NCBI GenBank assembly: GCA_017517705.1
Contig: JAFWYM010000002.1
Coordinates: forward strand, 1-64,000
Direction of reading: 5' to 3'
DNA length: 64,000 nucleotides
Origin: Alistipes sp.
GTDB taxonomy: Bacteria; Bacteroidota; Bacteroidia; Bacteroidales; Rikenellaceae
The first letter of the stretch is position 1, and every line of letters begins with the position of its first letter. Shown one piece after another: positions 16,910 to 25,999 of this stretch. The notes beneath the pieces are model-generated. The model worked only from the letters and a program-made list of their open reading frames with translations. It was not told where the DNA came from and ran no database searches. The translations under genes were made by a program, and so were the position numbers.

Positions 16910-17702
16910 AGAACCTCTTGTAATTATCGAATACCTCCTTAGGCTCCGCCTCAACATAGTCCAACACCCTCTTGCCACAACTGCGAGCATACTCAACAAG
17001 CTCCTTGTCGGCATCGGGCGACGTAACAACGACGCCATCGGCATACTCTATAACGAAGCGATAGAGATTTTGGTATGAGGGCTCCTCCAAAATCTTCATG
17101 GCGCTATCCATGATACCCTCACCCTCGAGCTTCTGCTTGAAGTCGGCAGCAAGTCTCTCGTCGAACTGATCGTTGGAGAGCGACAGCACGATCTTCACAT
17201 CGCGGAAGAGTGGATCGTCGTAGAATACCTTCTTAAGATACATAGGTACAATGGCCGAGAACCACCCGTGGCAGTGAACAATCGTGGGCGACCAACGCAA
17301 CTTCTTGACCGTCTCCAACATACCACGTGCGAAGAAGATGGCGCGATCGTCGTTATCCTCAAACATCTTGCCATCGGCATCGCGCAACACCGCACGACGC
17401 GAGAAGTAGTCGTCGTTGTCGATGAAGTATATCTGTATGCGGGCAGCAGGGATAGAGGCCACCTTGATGATAAGCTGGTGGTCGTTATCGTTGATAATGA
17501 GGTTCATGCCCGAGAGGCGTATAACCTCATGCAACTGATTTCTACGCTCGTTGATGCAGCCGTAGCGCGGCATAAACGTGCGAACCTCGGCACCACGCTC
17601 CTGCATCTGGCGGGCCATCTCGAGACTCAGCTTCGAAAACTCGTTCTCGGGAAGATAGGGAGATATCTCCTGACAAACGTACAATATCTTGTTTGTTGCC
17701 AT
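16896..17702 (-). CDS. GT5-like N-terminal domain protein (glycogen/starch synthase-like)
   Basis: A 268-residue cytoplasmic protein matching only the N-terminal Rossmann domain of GT5 glycogen synthases. It opens ILYVCQEISPYLPENEFSKL, the place where the ADP-glucose-binding KxGGL motif sits in true synthases; here it reads ENEFSKL, so that lysine-glycine motif is not kept. PTIVHCHGWFSAIVPMYL matches the conserved HxHDWxxA region. The C-terminal glucosyltransferase domain is absent, so it is unlikely to make glycogen by itself. Full-length candidates are not in this window. It is coupled to the DUF4270 gene by a 14-base overlap. Confidence 0.8.
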   Translation of the reverse strand: MATNKILYVCQEISPYLPENEFSKLSLEMARQMQERGAEVRTFMPRYGCINERRNQLHEVIRLSGMNLIINDNDHQLIIKVASIPAARIQIYFIDNDDYFSRRAVLRDADGKMFEDNDDRAIFFARGMLETVKKLRWSPTIVHCHGWFSAIVPMYLKKVFYDDPLFRDVKIVLSLSNDQFDERLAADFKQKLEGEGIMDSAMKILEEPSYQNLYRFVIEYADGVVVTSPDADKELVEYARSCGKRVLDYVEAEPKEVFDNYKRFYDEL

Positions 17703-17725
17703 AATAATATACGTTCTTTACTATG

Positions 17726-17756
17726 CAAATGTAGTAATTTTTTTCTACAAAATCAA
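17726..17756 (-). promoter_or_regulatory. Promoter for the GT5-like/DUF4270 pair (TTG - 20 - TACATTTG)
   Basis: -7 box TACATTTG (17733-17726) and a -33 TTG (17756-17754) inside the last codons of queA, 20 bases apart. This makes the pair a transcription unit separate from the queA operon. Confidence 0.55.
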
Positions 17757-18794
17757 CATTGCGTCACCATAAGTGCCGAAACGATAGCCCTCCTGGCGTG
17801 CCACATCGTAGGCATTCATCACCAAATCGTAGCCACCAAAGGCTGCCACCATCATCAACTGCGTAGAGTAGGGAAGGTGGAAGTTTGACACAAACGCATC
17901 GGCCGAGGTGAACTGATAGGGATGGAAGATGAACTTATTGGTCCAACCATCCATAGGCTTGAGCATACCACCCACCGACACAGCGGTCTCCATAGCACGC
18001 ATGACAGTGGTACCGATAGCCACAACCTTACGGCCATCGCGCTTCGTAGCATTTATCTGCTCCACAGTCTCGGGCGTGATGATAAACTGCTCCGAGTCCA
18101 TCTTGTGCTTCGACAAATCCTCAACATCTACCGTGCGGAAGTTACCCAGGCCCACATGCAACGTGAGAAAGGCGCGCTCGATACCCTTAATCTCCATCCT
18201 TTTCATCAGGTGCTTCGAGAAGTGAAGACCTGCCGTAGGTGCTGCCACAGCACCCTCCTTATCGGCATATATCGTCTGATACCACTCAGCATCCTCGGGC
18301 TCGACCTTCTCTCGCACCCAGCGCGGGAGTGGCGTCTCGCCAAGGTTGTAGAGCGCCTCCTTGAACTCCTCATACGAGCCATCGAACAGGAAGCGTAACG
18401 TACGGCCTCGCGACGTGGTGTTGTCGATAACCTCAGCGCCCATAAGCTCGTCGTCGCCGAAATAGAGCTTATTGCCAATACGTATCTTACGTGCCGGATC
18501 GACCAGAACATCCCACAGACGAAGCTCGCTGTTGAGCTCACGAAGGAGGAAAATCTCAATGTCGGCACCCGTCTTCTCCTTGCATCCCTGCAAGCGCGCG
18601 GGGAACACCTTCGTGTCGTTGAACACGAACATATCCTTCTCGTCAAAGTACTCGATAATATCCTTGAAGATGCGATGCTCGATCTCTCCCGTCGCGCGGT
18701 GCAACACCATAAGACGTGCATCATCACGATTTACCGTAGGATACTTCGCGATCATATCCTCGGTAAACTCATAACCATACTGCGATAACTTCAT
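17745..18794 (-). CDS. queA: S-adenosylmethionine:tRNA ribosyltransferase-isomerase
   Basis: Transfers and isomerises the ribosyl part of SAM to preQ1 in tRNA, making epoxyqueuosine. 349 residues, family length. Characteristic signatures include [19 protein letters not shown] near the N terminus (within residues about 48-70), [14 protein letters not shown] and FRTVDVEDL, and the C-terminal [19 protein letters not shown]. Last gene of the six-gene operon that begins with the YfhO-like gene. truB lies 52 bases upstream. No tgt or queG gene is in the window. Confidence 0.95.
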   Translation of the reverse strand: MKLSQYGYEFTEDMIAKYPTVNRDDARLMVLHRATGEIEHRIFKDIIEYFDEKDMFVFNDTKVFPARLQGCKEKTGADIEIFLLRELNSELRLWDVLVDPARKIRIGNKLYFGDDELMGAEVIDNTTSRGRTLRFLFDGSYEEFKEALYNLGETPLPRWVREKVEPEDAEWYQTIYADKEGAVAAPTAGLHFSKHLMKRMEIKGIERAFLTLHVGLGNFRTVDVEDLSKHKMDSEQFIITPETVEQINATKRDGRKVVAIGTTVMRAMETAVSVGGMLKPMDGWTNKFIFHPYQFTSADAFVSNFHLPYSTQLMMVAAFGGYDLVMNAYDVARQEGYRFGTYGDAMLIL

Positions 18795-18846
18795 ATAAGC
18801 TATTCAAAAAAAACGTGTAACAATCAAATATTATACGTAAAACTCG

Positions 18847-19560
18847 TTATTTTGTTTCACACTCGCGTAGCTTTTCCATAAAAAGATCGAGCGTATGGGC
18901 CTCCTCGACCCTGAAATCGCCACTCCTAGTACGACGCAGCGACGTGAGATAGGCACCACTCGAAAGGGCCTCGCCAATCTCGAAGGCCAACGAGCGTATA
19001 TACGTGCCCTTACTACACTCCACACGTATCTTTATCCTCGGAAGGTCACACTCCAGAAGCTCCATAGCGTAGATATTGATGAGTGCGCGCTTGAGCTCCA
19101 CCTCCTCGCCAGCACGTGCAAACTCATAGGCACGCACACCCTGCACCTTCTTTGCCGAGTAGAGCGGGGGTAGCTGTTCGCGCTCGCCGGTGAGCGACAG
19201 CAGTGCCGCCTCGACAGCCTCGCGCGTGATATGCTCAGTAGGATAGGTGGCGTCAACCTCGTGCTCCATATCGCCACTTGGTGTGGTGGCGCCAAGCATC
19301 AACTCCGCAACATACTCCTTACGCTCCGCCTGAAGAGCATCTACACGCTTCGTAGCGCGACCTATGCACACAAGCAGTATGCCCGTAGCCAAGGGATCGA
19401 GCGTGCCAGCATGGCCTATCTTAATCTTCGGATGGCCACACTTGCGTAGCTGAAACTTTATCTTTCTAACGACATCGGCCGATGTCCACTCGTAGGGCTT
19501 ATCTATAACGGCGACATACCCCTCGGGGAAGTCGACACCCTGCAACGTAAAATTATCCAT
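18847..19560 (-). CDS. truB: tRNA pseudouridine(55) synthase
   Basis: Makes pseudouridine 55 in the T-loop of tRNAs. The catalytic Asp55 is in HAGTLDPLATGILLV, and the upstream VIDKPYEWTSADVVRKI and downstream LTGEREQLPPLYSAKKVQG motifs are those of TruB. 237 residues is short but normal for Bacteroidetes, which lack the C-terminal PUA extension seen in longer TruB proteins. It lies 6 bases from uppP and belongs to the same operon. Confidence 0.96.
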   Translation of the reverse strand: MDNFTLQGVDFPEGYVAVIDKPYEWTSADVVRKIKFQLRKCGHPKIKIGHAGTLDPLATGILLVCIGRATKRVDALQAERKEYVAELMLGATTPSGDMEHEVDATYPTEHITREAVEAALLSLTGEREQLPPLYSAKKVQGVRAYEFARAGEEVELKRALINIYAMELLECDLPRIKIRVECSKGTYIRSLAFEIGEALSSGAYLTSLRRTRSGDFRVEEAHTLDLFMEKLRECETK

Positions 19561-19566
19561 CTATAA

Positions 19567-20361
19567 CTAAAGTATATATGAGCAAATAGCCACACAGCCA
19601 ACAACGGCGCAGTAGAGGGCAAACCATATAAGCCTACCCCGCTTGACAATGTTTATCATAAAACGACACGCCAGGCACCCCACAACGAAGGCTGTCACAA
19701 AACCCGCCAAGAGGGGCACAACACCAATACCCGTAAGTGCCATGCCACCATCCATGATATCCAGGAGCGACTGCCCGATGATAGGCGCCAAGACCATAAG
19801 GAACGAAAAGGTGGCCACCGCCGCCTTGTTGTTACCCAGCAGCAGACCCGTGGCGATAGTCGTGCCCGAGCGCGACAATCCGGGCATCGAGGCCACAGCC
19901 TGGCTGAGACCTATGATGAAGGCATCGCGATAGGATATCGACGCCTTAGGACGCGGATGCGCATAGTAGGCAAACGAGAGTAATAGCGCCGTAAGTAGCA
20001 GCATAGCACCCACAATCACCATAATATAGTCGGCCGAGAGCATGGCATCTATCTGATTCTTAAACACAAGCCCCACGATACCTATCGGTATCATCGATAT
20101 TATGAGCTTGATAACGAGCGCCTTCTCGTCGTTCATGCCACGCATAAAGAGCCCCTTGAGAAGCCCCCATATCTCCGCCCAGAGCACAACGATGGTGCTC
20201 AGCACCGTGGCGGCGTGCAACATAACATCGAACGTCAGGTTCTCCTCAATCTCGACACCAAGGAGTGCCTTAGCCAGCTGCAGGTGACCGCTACTCGACA
20301 CGGGAAGGAACTCCGTGAGTCCCTGCACCGCGCCCAAGATTATAGCCTCAATAATCTCCAT
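19567..20361 (-). CDS. uppP: Undecaprenyl-diphosphatase
   Basis: Integral inner-membrane enzyme (BacA/UppP) that dephosphorylates undecaprenyl diphosphate to recycle the lipid carrier for peptidoglycan and glycan synthesis. 264 residues, about eight hydrophobic segments. Both active-site motifs are present: [17 protein letters not shown] (about residues 12-28, with the catalytic Glu) and [16 protein letters not shown] (with the catalytic Arg and Ser). It is surrounded by ftsX, DUF3098 and the YfhO-like gene, which links it to envelope synthesis. Confidence 0.96.
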   Translation of the reverse strand: MEIIEAIILGAVQGLTEFLPVSSSGHLQLAKALLGVEIEENLTFDVMLHAATVLSTIVVLWAEIWGLLKGLFMRGMNDEKALVIKLIISMIPIGIVGLVFKNQIDAMLSADYIMVIVGAMLLLTALLLSFAYYAHPRPKASISYRDAFIIGLSQAVASMPGLSRSGTTIATGLLLGNNKAAVATFSFLMVLAPIIGQSLLDIMDGGMALTGIGVVPLLAGFVTAFVVGCLACRFMINIVKRGRLIWFALYCAVVGCVAICSYIL

Positions 20362-20367
20362 AGCTCG

Positions 20368-20622
20368 CTACTGCTTATCGTCAGACTTAAAACGCTTCAT
20401 TATGCCGACACCCACAGTCACAAAGCCCGCAATGACAACGATAGGGGCCACCGTAATACGTCGTGCCGAGAATATCGACGTATCGAACTCCGTGGCGCTA
20501 TGCTCCGCACCACCCGACATAAGCACAAAACCGAGGATTACAACAACAACGCCCGCAAGCATAAGGGCATAATTGCGACGCGTAAAGGGCATACGCTCCT
20601 TGTTATTATCTCTGTTATCCAT
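20368..20622 (-). CDS. Small DUF3098 membrane protein
   Basis: An 84-residue protein with two hydrophobic segments (about residues 17-38, ALMLAGVVVVILGFVLMSGG, and about 54-74, ITVAPIVVIAGFVTVGVGI). It opens with a charged N terminus and carries a short polar loop between. This matches DUF3098, which in Bacteroidetes regularly lies between ftsX and uppP. That position suggests a role with FtsX or lipid-carrier recycling, but no function is known. Distances are 4 bases to ftsX and 6 to uppP. Confidence 0.85.
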   Translation of the reverse strand: MDNRDNNKERMPFTRRNYALMLAGVVVVILGFVLMSGGAEHSATEFDTSIFSARRITVAPIVVIAGFVTVGVGIMKRFKSDDKQ

Positions 20623-20626
20623 CTTA

Positions 20627-21517
20627 TTAATAGAGGTAAATCTTGTTAGACTTCATATTTACGAACTTGTTGACAGCCACAGCGCTGAAGCATACGGTGA
20701 TGATGATGCCCACACCTATAAGGCCGCCGAGAACAATGCCCACCTCGCGAATATCGAGCATGGCGATACCCTCGGGTGTAAATATCTCGGCACCATAGAC
20801 CACGCCCGCAAGCATCACACCCGCAATGATACCCGCAACGACACCCTGCTTCAGGGCACTCGCCAACAGCGGACGCATAATATACCACTTGGTAGCACCC
20901 ACAAGCTTCATGGTGTTTATGAGGTAGCGCTTAGAGTATATCGCCAAGCGGATGGTGTTGTTAAGCAGTATCATCGAGATGAAGAGTAGCACGCCAACGA
21001 AGATAATCAGTGCGATGCTCACACGTGTGATGGTAACGTGCATCTTCTCGATGACATCCACGGGAGGCACAGCGACATACTCCACGCCCTCCATCGACTC
21101 AACCGCCGCAACAAAACCATCGACAGCCTCACGTGTCGACATCGCGCTGTCGAGCGTAACCTCATAGCTATCGTATAGAGGGTTCTCACCAAGCAGTAGG
21201 TCGAGATCCACCTCGAACTGACGGCGAAACTCCTCGTCGTAGAGCTTCTCATCCTTCGATATAAAGGCGACCCTACGACACCCCTCCATTCGCTCGATTG
21301 CACGACGTATCTCGCCGTGGTGCTCATCGGTAAGTGAGTCGGCAACCTCCACCGACAGAACAACACTATCGCGCAGTGTCGATGCCGCCGTGACGGCCGA
21401 GAGAGCCACATAACTCACAGCACCCAGCATAAAGAGTACCAGAGCAATGCTTATTGTCGATATAACATACGAGCGACGCACCTTGCGCCTAACACGCTTA
21501 TCCCTACCTGCTGACAT
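20627..21517 (-). CDS. ftsX: Cell division protein FtsX
   Basis: Permease-like partner of FtsE that couples septal peptidoglycan hydrolases to the divisome. 296 residues: a positively charged N terminus (GRDKRVRRKVRRSY), a first membrane segment (about 19-40), an extracellular loop of about 130 residues, then three membrane segments towards the C terminus (VSIALIIFVGVLLFISMILL, ALKQGVVAGIIAGVMLAG, VLGGLIGVGIIITVCF). The family motif KLVGATKWYIMRP precedes the last pair. ftsE is not adjacent, as often in Bacteroidetes. It is coupled to DUF3098 and lies 6 bases after the YfhO-like gene. Confidence 0.93.
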   Translation of the reverse strand: MSAGRDKRVRRKVRRSYVISTISIALVLFMLGAVSYVALSAVTAASTLRDSVVLSVEVADSLTDEHHGEIRRAIERMEGCRRVAFISKDEKLYDEEFRRQFEVDLDLLLGENPLYDSYEVTLDSAMSTREAVDGFVAAVESMEGVEYVAVPPVDVIEKMHVTITRVSIALIIFVGVLLFISMILLNNTIRLAIYSKRYLINTMKLVGATKWYIMRPLLASALKQGVVAGIIAGVMLAGVVYGAEIFTPEGIAMLDIREVGIVLGGLIGVGIIITVCFSAVAVNKFVNMKSNKIYLY

Positions 21518-21523
21518 AAGACC

Positions 21524-24112
21524 CTATTTTCTGTTTTTATATATTGCTGCAGCTGCCACGGCGATACACCCGAGGAGGATGACCACAGAGGCTATACCCA
21601 TAATCAACGACGTTGCACGCCACGCAGGAGCTCGGAAGTACCACTCCACAGTGTGCTCCCCCGCAGGGAGCTCCATACCTCGCAGGATGTAATCCGCGGC
21701 GAAATACTCGACCGCATGGCCATCAACCTTAACACTCCAACCCTCGGGGAAATATATCTCCGAGAATACGGCAAGCGAGACCTCTGGTGCCGAGTACTCA
21801 TATTTCAAGTAGTTGGGTGCATACTCCGTCAAGGCGATGCTTCCCGAGGCGTCATACTCACCACTGAGGCCCTCGACGCCCTCCGACACCACAACGGTAT
21901 CCCTGAGATTCGTCACACCTATAGCCTCAAGCTCCTGACCGGGCGTAGCCATCGTCTCCACACGCGACACAAACCACGCAGCACCATAGGGCGCAACACC
22001 CATGATGCTCTCAAGACTGCGAGCCTCACCGCCATATATAACGTAGCGCGTATTGAGTGCCGCATACACCTCCGGGTTGAACTTCGAGAGGTGCGCATCG
22101 ATAACCTCCTGGTAGCGTCCGAGCTTAGCGCCATGATAGCCTCCCACCGAGCGGTGGAAGTATGATGCACGGGCACTATTGAAGGGGTCGCCCGAGAGGT
22201 CGAGGACGCGGTAACCAAGCTCCTCGTCCTGAAGAATATCCCTATCTGCTGCCGTGGGACTCTGCTCCATAGGCTTACTCTCTGCCCACTTGCCATCGAA
22301 CATATAGCGGCCATCAACACCCACAAGGTCGAGAACAACGACAACACCTACCACCGCAACAAAGAGCGCAGCAAGCATGCTCCTACGTTCTGCAAATCTA
22401 TCCCGCAAGACGACATATCCACCAACAAGCGCTGTGGCAATGGTCACATATCCCAATGTTCGCCACATGTCCGCCATAAATGCTGCGTGACGCGAGTTAT
22501 ACGCCGCCTCCCTGAGTTGCTCAACCCATAGCGCATCACCATACTTGGCGTATATATCCTCCAAGCCATAGTCCGCCATGAGAGCCATAGCACCAACGAG
22601 CATAAGCACGACACCAAAGGCTGCACCTGCACGCACAAGCAAGCTACGCATAGGTAACTCCGAGCGCACGAGCTGCCACAACGCCACAGCCGCAAGCAGA
22701 GGAGCACTCCACTCCAGCACGACAAGCGCCATAGATACCGTGCGGAAACTCTTATATCCCGGAAGCACGTCGTACATAAGCTCGTAGAAGCCCATAATGT
22801 TACCACCCCATGCCAGGAGCAGCGCCAAGATACTCACAGCGAGCACCCACCAGCGCATCCTCGGCGTGGCAAGCATCAATCCCATCACCGCCAAGAACAC
22901 AACAACAGCACCTAAGTATGTCGGGCCGGCAGTATAGGGCTGCGTGCCCCAATAGTTCGAGGCATACGCCGACACCTCGCCACTGACATCCTCATATACA
23001 TATTGCAACTCCGCAGCAAGCTCCTCATCACCAGCACCGAGGAAGTACTCCACATCGCTACGTCGCAACTCGGGCATATCCCTCTGCAGCTGTGCCGTGA
23101 GCTCATCAAGCGCCACATCGAAGAGCGCATTCTGCACGCCGGGACTCTGCAACACCTCGACAACATCGTTGCTAACATCGCCCGACCATGCACCCATATA
23201 CGAGGGCACCAACATATTGAAGCTCTCCTTGCATCCATAGCTCCACGCTGTGTTATAGGCAATCTTCTCCTTGCGCGCATCCTCCTCCGCAACAGCCTCC
23301 TGCACACCTCGCGTCGTGTACTTCTGATGCTCCATAGTATACCACAAGGGCGAGAGGTTGGAGCCCAGAGCAAGGAGCGCTGCGGCAACCAACAAAAGCG
23401 TGCGATAGGCAAACGTCGACACCACCCTATCCTTTATGGCAAAGATCAACTCGCTAATCCACATCGCAAGGCATACCAACAGGAAGTAGTATGTTATCTG
23501 CGGATGGTTAGCACCCAGCTCCAGTGAGCCAAAGAGCGCCGCGAGGATGGCTCCCACCCACATATTACGCCTCAGAGCATACCACACCGAGGCAACCAAA
23601 GGTGGCGCATATACCAACGCCCACATCTTCGTTATATGTCCCGCATCGATGATAAGGAAGAAGTAGGTCGAGAGACCATAAGCCAAACCCGCAATGATGC
23701 CTATCCATGGATTTACGCCCATCATGACCACAGCAACCATCATCAGCACCATGGCACACAACGTCATATTCATCGGGCTATCCACAGCCTTCGCAAGGCC
23801 ACCAACCCACCGCTTGACATACTGCGTAGGATACTCCACGTCGATAAGATATGCCGGCATACCCGAGAACATGCTCCCCGTCCACTGCGGATCCTCACCC
23901 GTAGTCGCACGATGTGCGCGAATCTCCTCAGACATACCCGCATACTGAGCTATATCGCCCTGCGACAACGACTTACCCTCGAACTGAGGCGCATAGAAGT
24001 GATGACTCACCACCCAGAATAGCAACAAGCCCACAATCCATGGAGCCGCCATACAAACATAGCGCATCCACCCTTTATCGCATATATCATTATTGCACTT
24101 TATCAACGCCAT
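21524..24112 (-). CDS. YfhO family multi-spanning membrane protein
   Basis: An 862-residue polytopic membrane protein with a GT-C glycosyltransferase-like fold. The N-terminal part includes the luminal-loop GDIAQYAGMSEEIR and GSMFSGMPAYLIDVEYPTQY (conserved Asp in a DxxQY-like context) and LELGANHPQITYYF. There are about 12 hydrophobic segments, followed by a soluble C-terminal region (about 610-835) and a last helix (LIMGIASVVILLGCIAVAAA). B. subtilis YfhO glycosylates lipoteichoic acid using an undecaprenyl-phosphate sugar. A similar use of a lipid-linked sugar here would fit its operon with uppP, but the substrate is unknown. Confidence 0.88.
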   Translation of the reverse strand: MALIKCNNDICDKGWMRYVCMAAPWIVGLLLFWVVSHHFYAPQFEGKSLSQGDIAQYAGMSEEIRAHRATTGEDPQWTGSMFSGMPAYLIDVEYPTQYVKRWVGGLAKAVDSPMNMTLCAMVLMMVAVVMMGVNPWIGIIAGLAYGLSTYFFLIIDAGHITKMWALVYAPPLVASVWYALRRNMWVGAILAALFGSLELGANHPQITYYFLLVCLAMWISELIFAIKDRVVSTFAYRTLLLVAAALLALGSNLSPLWYTMEHQKYTTRGVQEAVAEEDARKEKIAYNTAWSYGCKESFNMLVPSYMGAWSGDVSNDVVEVLQSPGVQNALFDVALDELTAQLQRDMPELRRSDVEYFLGAGDEELAAELQYVYEDVSGEVSAYASNYWGTQPYTAGPTYLGAVVVFLAVMGLMLATPRMRWWVLAVSILALLLAWGGNIMGFYELMYDVLPGYKSFRTVSMALVVLEWSAPLLAAVALWQLVRSELPMRSLLVRAGAAFGVVLMLVGAMALMADYGLEDIYAKYGDALWVEQLREAAYNSRHAAFMADMWRTLGYVTIATALVGGYVVLRDRFAERRSMLAALFVAVVGVVVVLDLVGVDGRYMFDGKWAESKPMEQSPTAADRDILQDEELGYRVLDLSGDPFNSARASYFHRSVGGYHGAKLGRYQEVIDAHLSKFNPEVYAALNTRYVIYGGEARSLESIMGVAPYGAAWFVSRVETMATPGQELEAIGVTNLRDTVVVSEGVEGLSGEYDASGSIALTEYAPNYLKYEYSAPEVSLAVFSEIYFPEGWSVKVDGHAVEYFAADYILRGMELPAGEHTVEWYFRAPAWRATSLIMGIASVVILLGCIAVAAAAIYKNRK

Positions 24113-24440
24113 ACTTTATTATAAAAGTTAATCGGACAAAGTTACGAAAAAACACCGGAATAACCAACCAAAATCGCAATAATAGTATATCATACACTGA
24201 TAATAAGCACATTACGCTTAAAACATCGGAAATATAGGTAAAAGCAAATTCGCAAAGAAACGCCAAGGAATAGAGTGTAAACTATCCATGGCCTCGGCAA
24301 TATTTATAAAAATTGGCTACCCTTAAAACAATAAATAACAATAGTTGTTCGTTACATCGAAAATGGTTGATTTGTGCATAGCGTATGGCAGTTGTCACCT
24401 GTCTTACCGATATTGCATATAATTTACCATTGCTTGATAT
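24113..24440. other. AT-rich intergenic region between divergent genes
   Basis: About 330 bases, noticeably more AT-rich than the flanking core genes. Apart from the YfhO operon promoter at its left end I see no gene, repeat or strong hairpin. A promoter for the small gene at 24441 should be here but was not recognised. Confidence 0.5.
24137..24167 (-). promoter_or_regulatory. Promoter (TTG - 20 - TAACTTTG) of the yfhO-like to queA operon
   Basis: -7 box TAACTTTG (24144-24137) and a -33 TTG (24167-24165) with 20-base spacing, about 25 bases before the YfhO-like start. All six genes downstream lie within 4-52 bases of each other. Confidence 0.65.
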
Positions 24441-24800
24441 ATGGAATATTTTAGGCGCAACATAATAGGGGTAATAACAGCCGTATTAATAATGGTTGTT
24501 GCTACTCAAGGTGGAATGTTTGGATACATGTTAGAGACCCAAACCACACCCATTGTGAACTTGGAGGATGTCATGGGTCACAATACGACCCAGTATGCTG
24601 ATACGGAAAACGAGTCCAATGACGAGGGTTGCCCAAGAAGAGTGAAAAACCACTCAATCAGAGTTATAGCCTCCCCATTTACGAGTTTTAATTTTTCTCA
24701 TTATATCAAGCGGCAGACAAATCATATTGCCACACATATCACTCACCCGACTAAAACATCAAGACCTCTGTCTACGCTGTTTTGCACACTCCTTATTTGA
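24441..24800 (+). CDS. Small predicted membrane protein, unknown
   Basis: A 119-residue frame starting MEYFRRNIIGVITAVLIMVV, with one hydrophobic segment at about residues 8-30. The rest is polar and without a recognised domain (VNLEDVMGHNTTQY, DEGCPRRVKNHS). The length, the position 142 bases upstream of the CNNM gene on the same strand, and the basic-then-hydrophobic N terminus make it plausible. Codon use is AT-rich like the following potassium block. It could also be a chance frame; I do not recognise a family. Confidence 0.4.
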   Translation: MEYFRRNIIGVITAVLIMVVATQGGMFGYMLETQTTPIVNLEDVMGHNTTQYADTENESNDEGCPRRVKNHSIRVIASPFTSFNFSHYIKRQTNHIATHITHPTKTSRPLSTLFCTLLI

Positions 24801-24821
24801 TTTATTGCAGTCTATGCTATA

Positions 24822-24851
24822 CCCCTGCTATGACCTTTTGCAAATCAGGGG
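24822..24851 (+). terminator. Possible weak terminator after the small membrane protein
   Basis: CCCCTG (24822-24827) pairs with CAGGGG (24846-24851) around an 18-base loop, followed by TTCGTTTGTT. The stem is short and the loop long, so this is tentative. Confidence 0.35.
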
Positions 24852-24911
24852 TTCGTTTGTTATAAGCAGTAATAATATTATCGTTTAAAAACAATCATTA
24901 TTTTTATTATT

Positions 24912-24929
24912 CCGATGCAGACGCATCGG
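24912..24929 (+). promoter_or_regulatory. Hairpin directly upstream of the CNNM/potassium operon
   Basis: CCGATGC-AGAC-GCATCGG, a perfect 7-bp stem with a four-base loop, ending 13 bases before the ATG at 24943. It is positioned to affect translation start or mRNA stability. No T-run follows on the plus strand. Confidence 0.5.
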
Positions 24930-24942
24930 TAAATCTTCGTAT

Positions 24943-25968
24943 ATGGAATTAGTTATATTATATCTATTTTTGGCACTGTCTGTGTCGTTTTTATGTTCGG
25001 TATTGGAGGCTGTATTGCTCTCTACGCCAATGTCGTTTATTACGATGAAAGAGAGGGAGGGGGCCAAGAATGCCTCTATTATGATGAAGCAGAAACAGAA
25101 TATAGACCGCCCCATTTCTGCGATTCTATCCCTTAATACCATAGCCCATACCGTAGGCTCGGCAGGTGTGGGAGCAGAAGCAGTAAAAGTATTTGGCGAA
25201 GCCTATTTCGGCATTATCTCTGCCGTACTAACAATTCTGATACTTGTCCTCTCGGAGATTATCCCTAAAACCATAGGCTCATATTACTGGAGACAATTAG
25301 CAATGCCCGCATCAAAGATAATTCACTGGTTGGTAATTGTTTCATACCCCTTAGTATGGTTCTCAGAACTTATCACTAACTTGATAGCTGCAAAAAAGCA
25401 ACCCCTATCTGTCAGCCGTGAGGAGGTATCAGCAATGGTTAGCGTAGGCACCAAGGAGGGTATATTTGAAGCTACGGAGAGTGACATGATTCAAAACATC
25501 TTTAAGCTCAAGAGCATCGCCTTGTATGAGATTATGACACCACGAACCGTAGTGATAACGGCCTCGGAGAGTACAAAATTGAAGGAGTTTTATGCAAATA
25601 AGATGCACGGTATTTTCTCGAGAATACCCGTCTATAGCGACAATCCCGACTTTATCACGGGCTTTGTCCTCAAACAGACCGTTCTCGAGAAGATGGCAGA
25701 AGACGACTTTGATAAATCGTTAGCAGTGATAAAGCGCCCCATACTATCATTCAATGAGGATACCTCGGTAAGTGTCGCGTGGGAGGAGATGCTCAAACGA
25801 AAAGAGCACATCGCCCAAGTACAGAATGAGTTTGGCTGTTTTCTTGGTGTTGTAACGATGGAGGATATTATCGAAACCATCATCGGACGGGAGATTGTCG
25901 ACGAGAGTGATACGGTAGTAGATTTACAGGCGTATGCACGTGAGAAATGGCGAAAACAGATGAAATAA
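24943..25968 (+). CDS. CNNM/CBS-domain transport protein (hemolysin C/CorC-like)
   Basis: A 341-residue membrane protein with a CNNM (DUF21) transmembrane domain (about residues 1-165; hydrophobic segments around 3-25, 60-80, 85-110 and 125-145; SEIIPKTIGS is the conserved Pro-containing membrane motif) and a pair of CBS domains (about 185-310; IMTPRTVVIT begins the first). The C-terminal CorC_HlyC domain found in longer relatives is missing. Family members move or regulate Mg2+ or Co2+. It is the first of three closely spaced ion-transport genes (31 and 14 base gaps), so a supporting role in cation homeostasis with the potassium channel is likely. Confidence 0.85.
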   Translation: MELVILYLFLALSVSFLCSVLEAVLLSTPMSFITMKEREGAKNASIMMKQKQNIDRPISAILSLNTIAHTVGSAGVGAEAVKVFGEAYFGIISAVLTILILVLSEIIPKTIGSYYWRQLAMPASKIIHWLVIVSYPLVWFSELITNLIAAKKQPLSVSREEVSAMVSVGTKEGIFEATESDMIQNIFKLKSIALYEIMTPRTVVITASESTKLKEFYANKMHGIFSRIPVYSDNPDFITGFVLKQTVLEKMAEDDFDKSLAVIKRPILSFNEDTSVSVAWEEMLKRKEHIAQVQNEFGCFLGVVTMEDIIETIIGREIVDESDTVVDLQAYAREKWRKQMK

Positions 25969-25999
25969 ACGGCCTATCGCCAATAAAGCTAATAAGCCA

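Noticed and set aside
16910-17044. Long N-terminal extension of the DUF4270 protein
   Set aside because: It overlaps the GT5-like gene and lacks a signal peptide, whereas the later start gives a normal lipoprotein signal.
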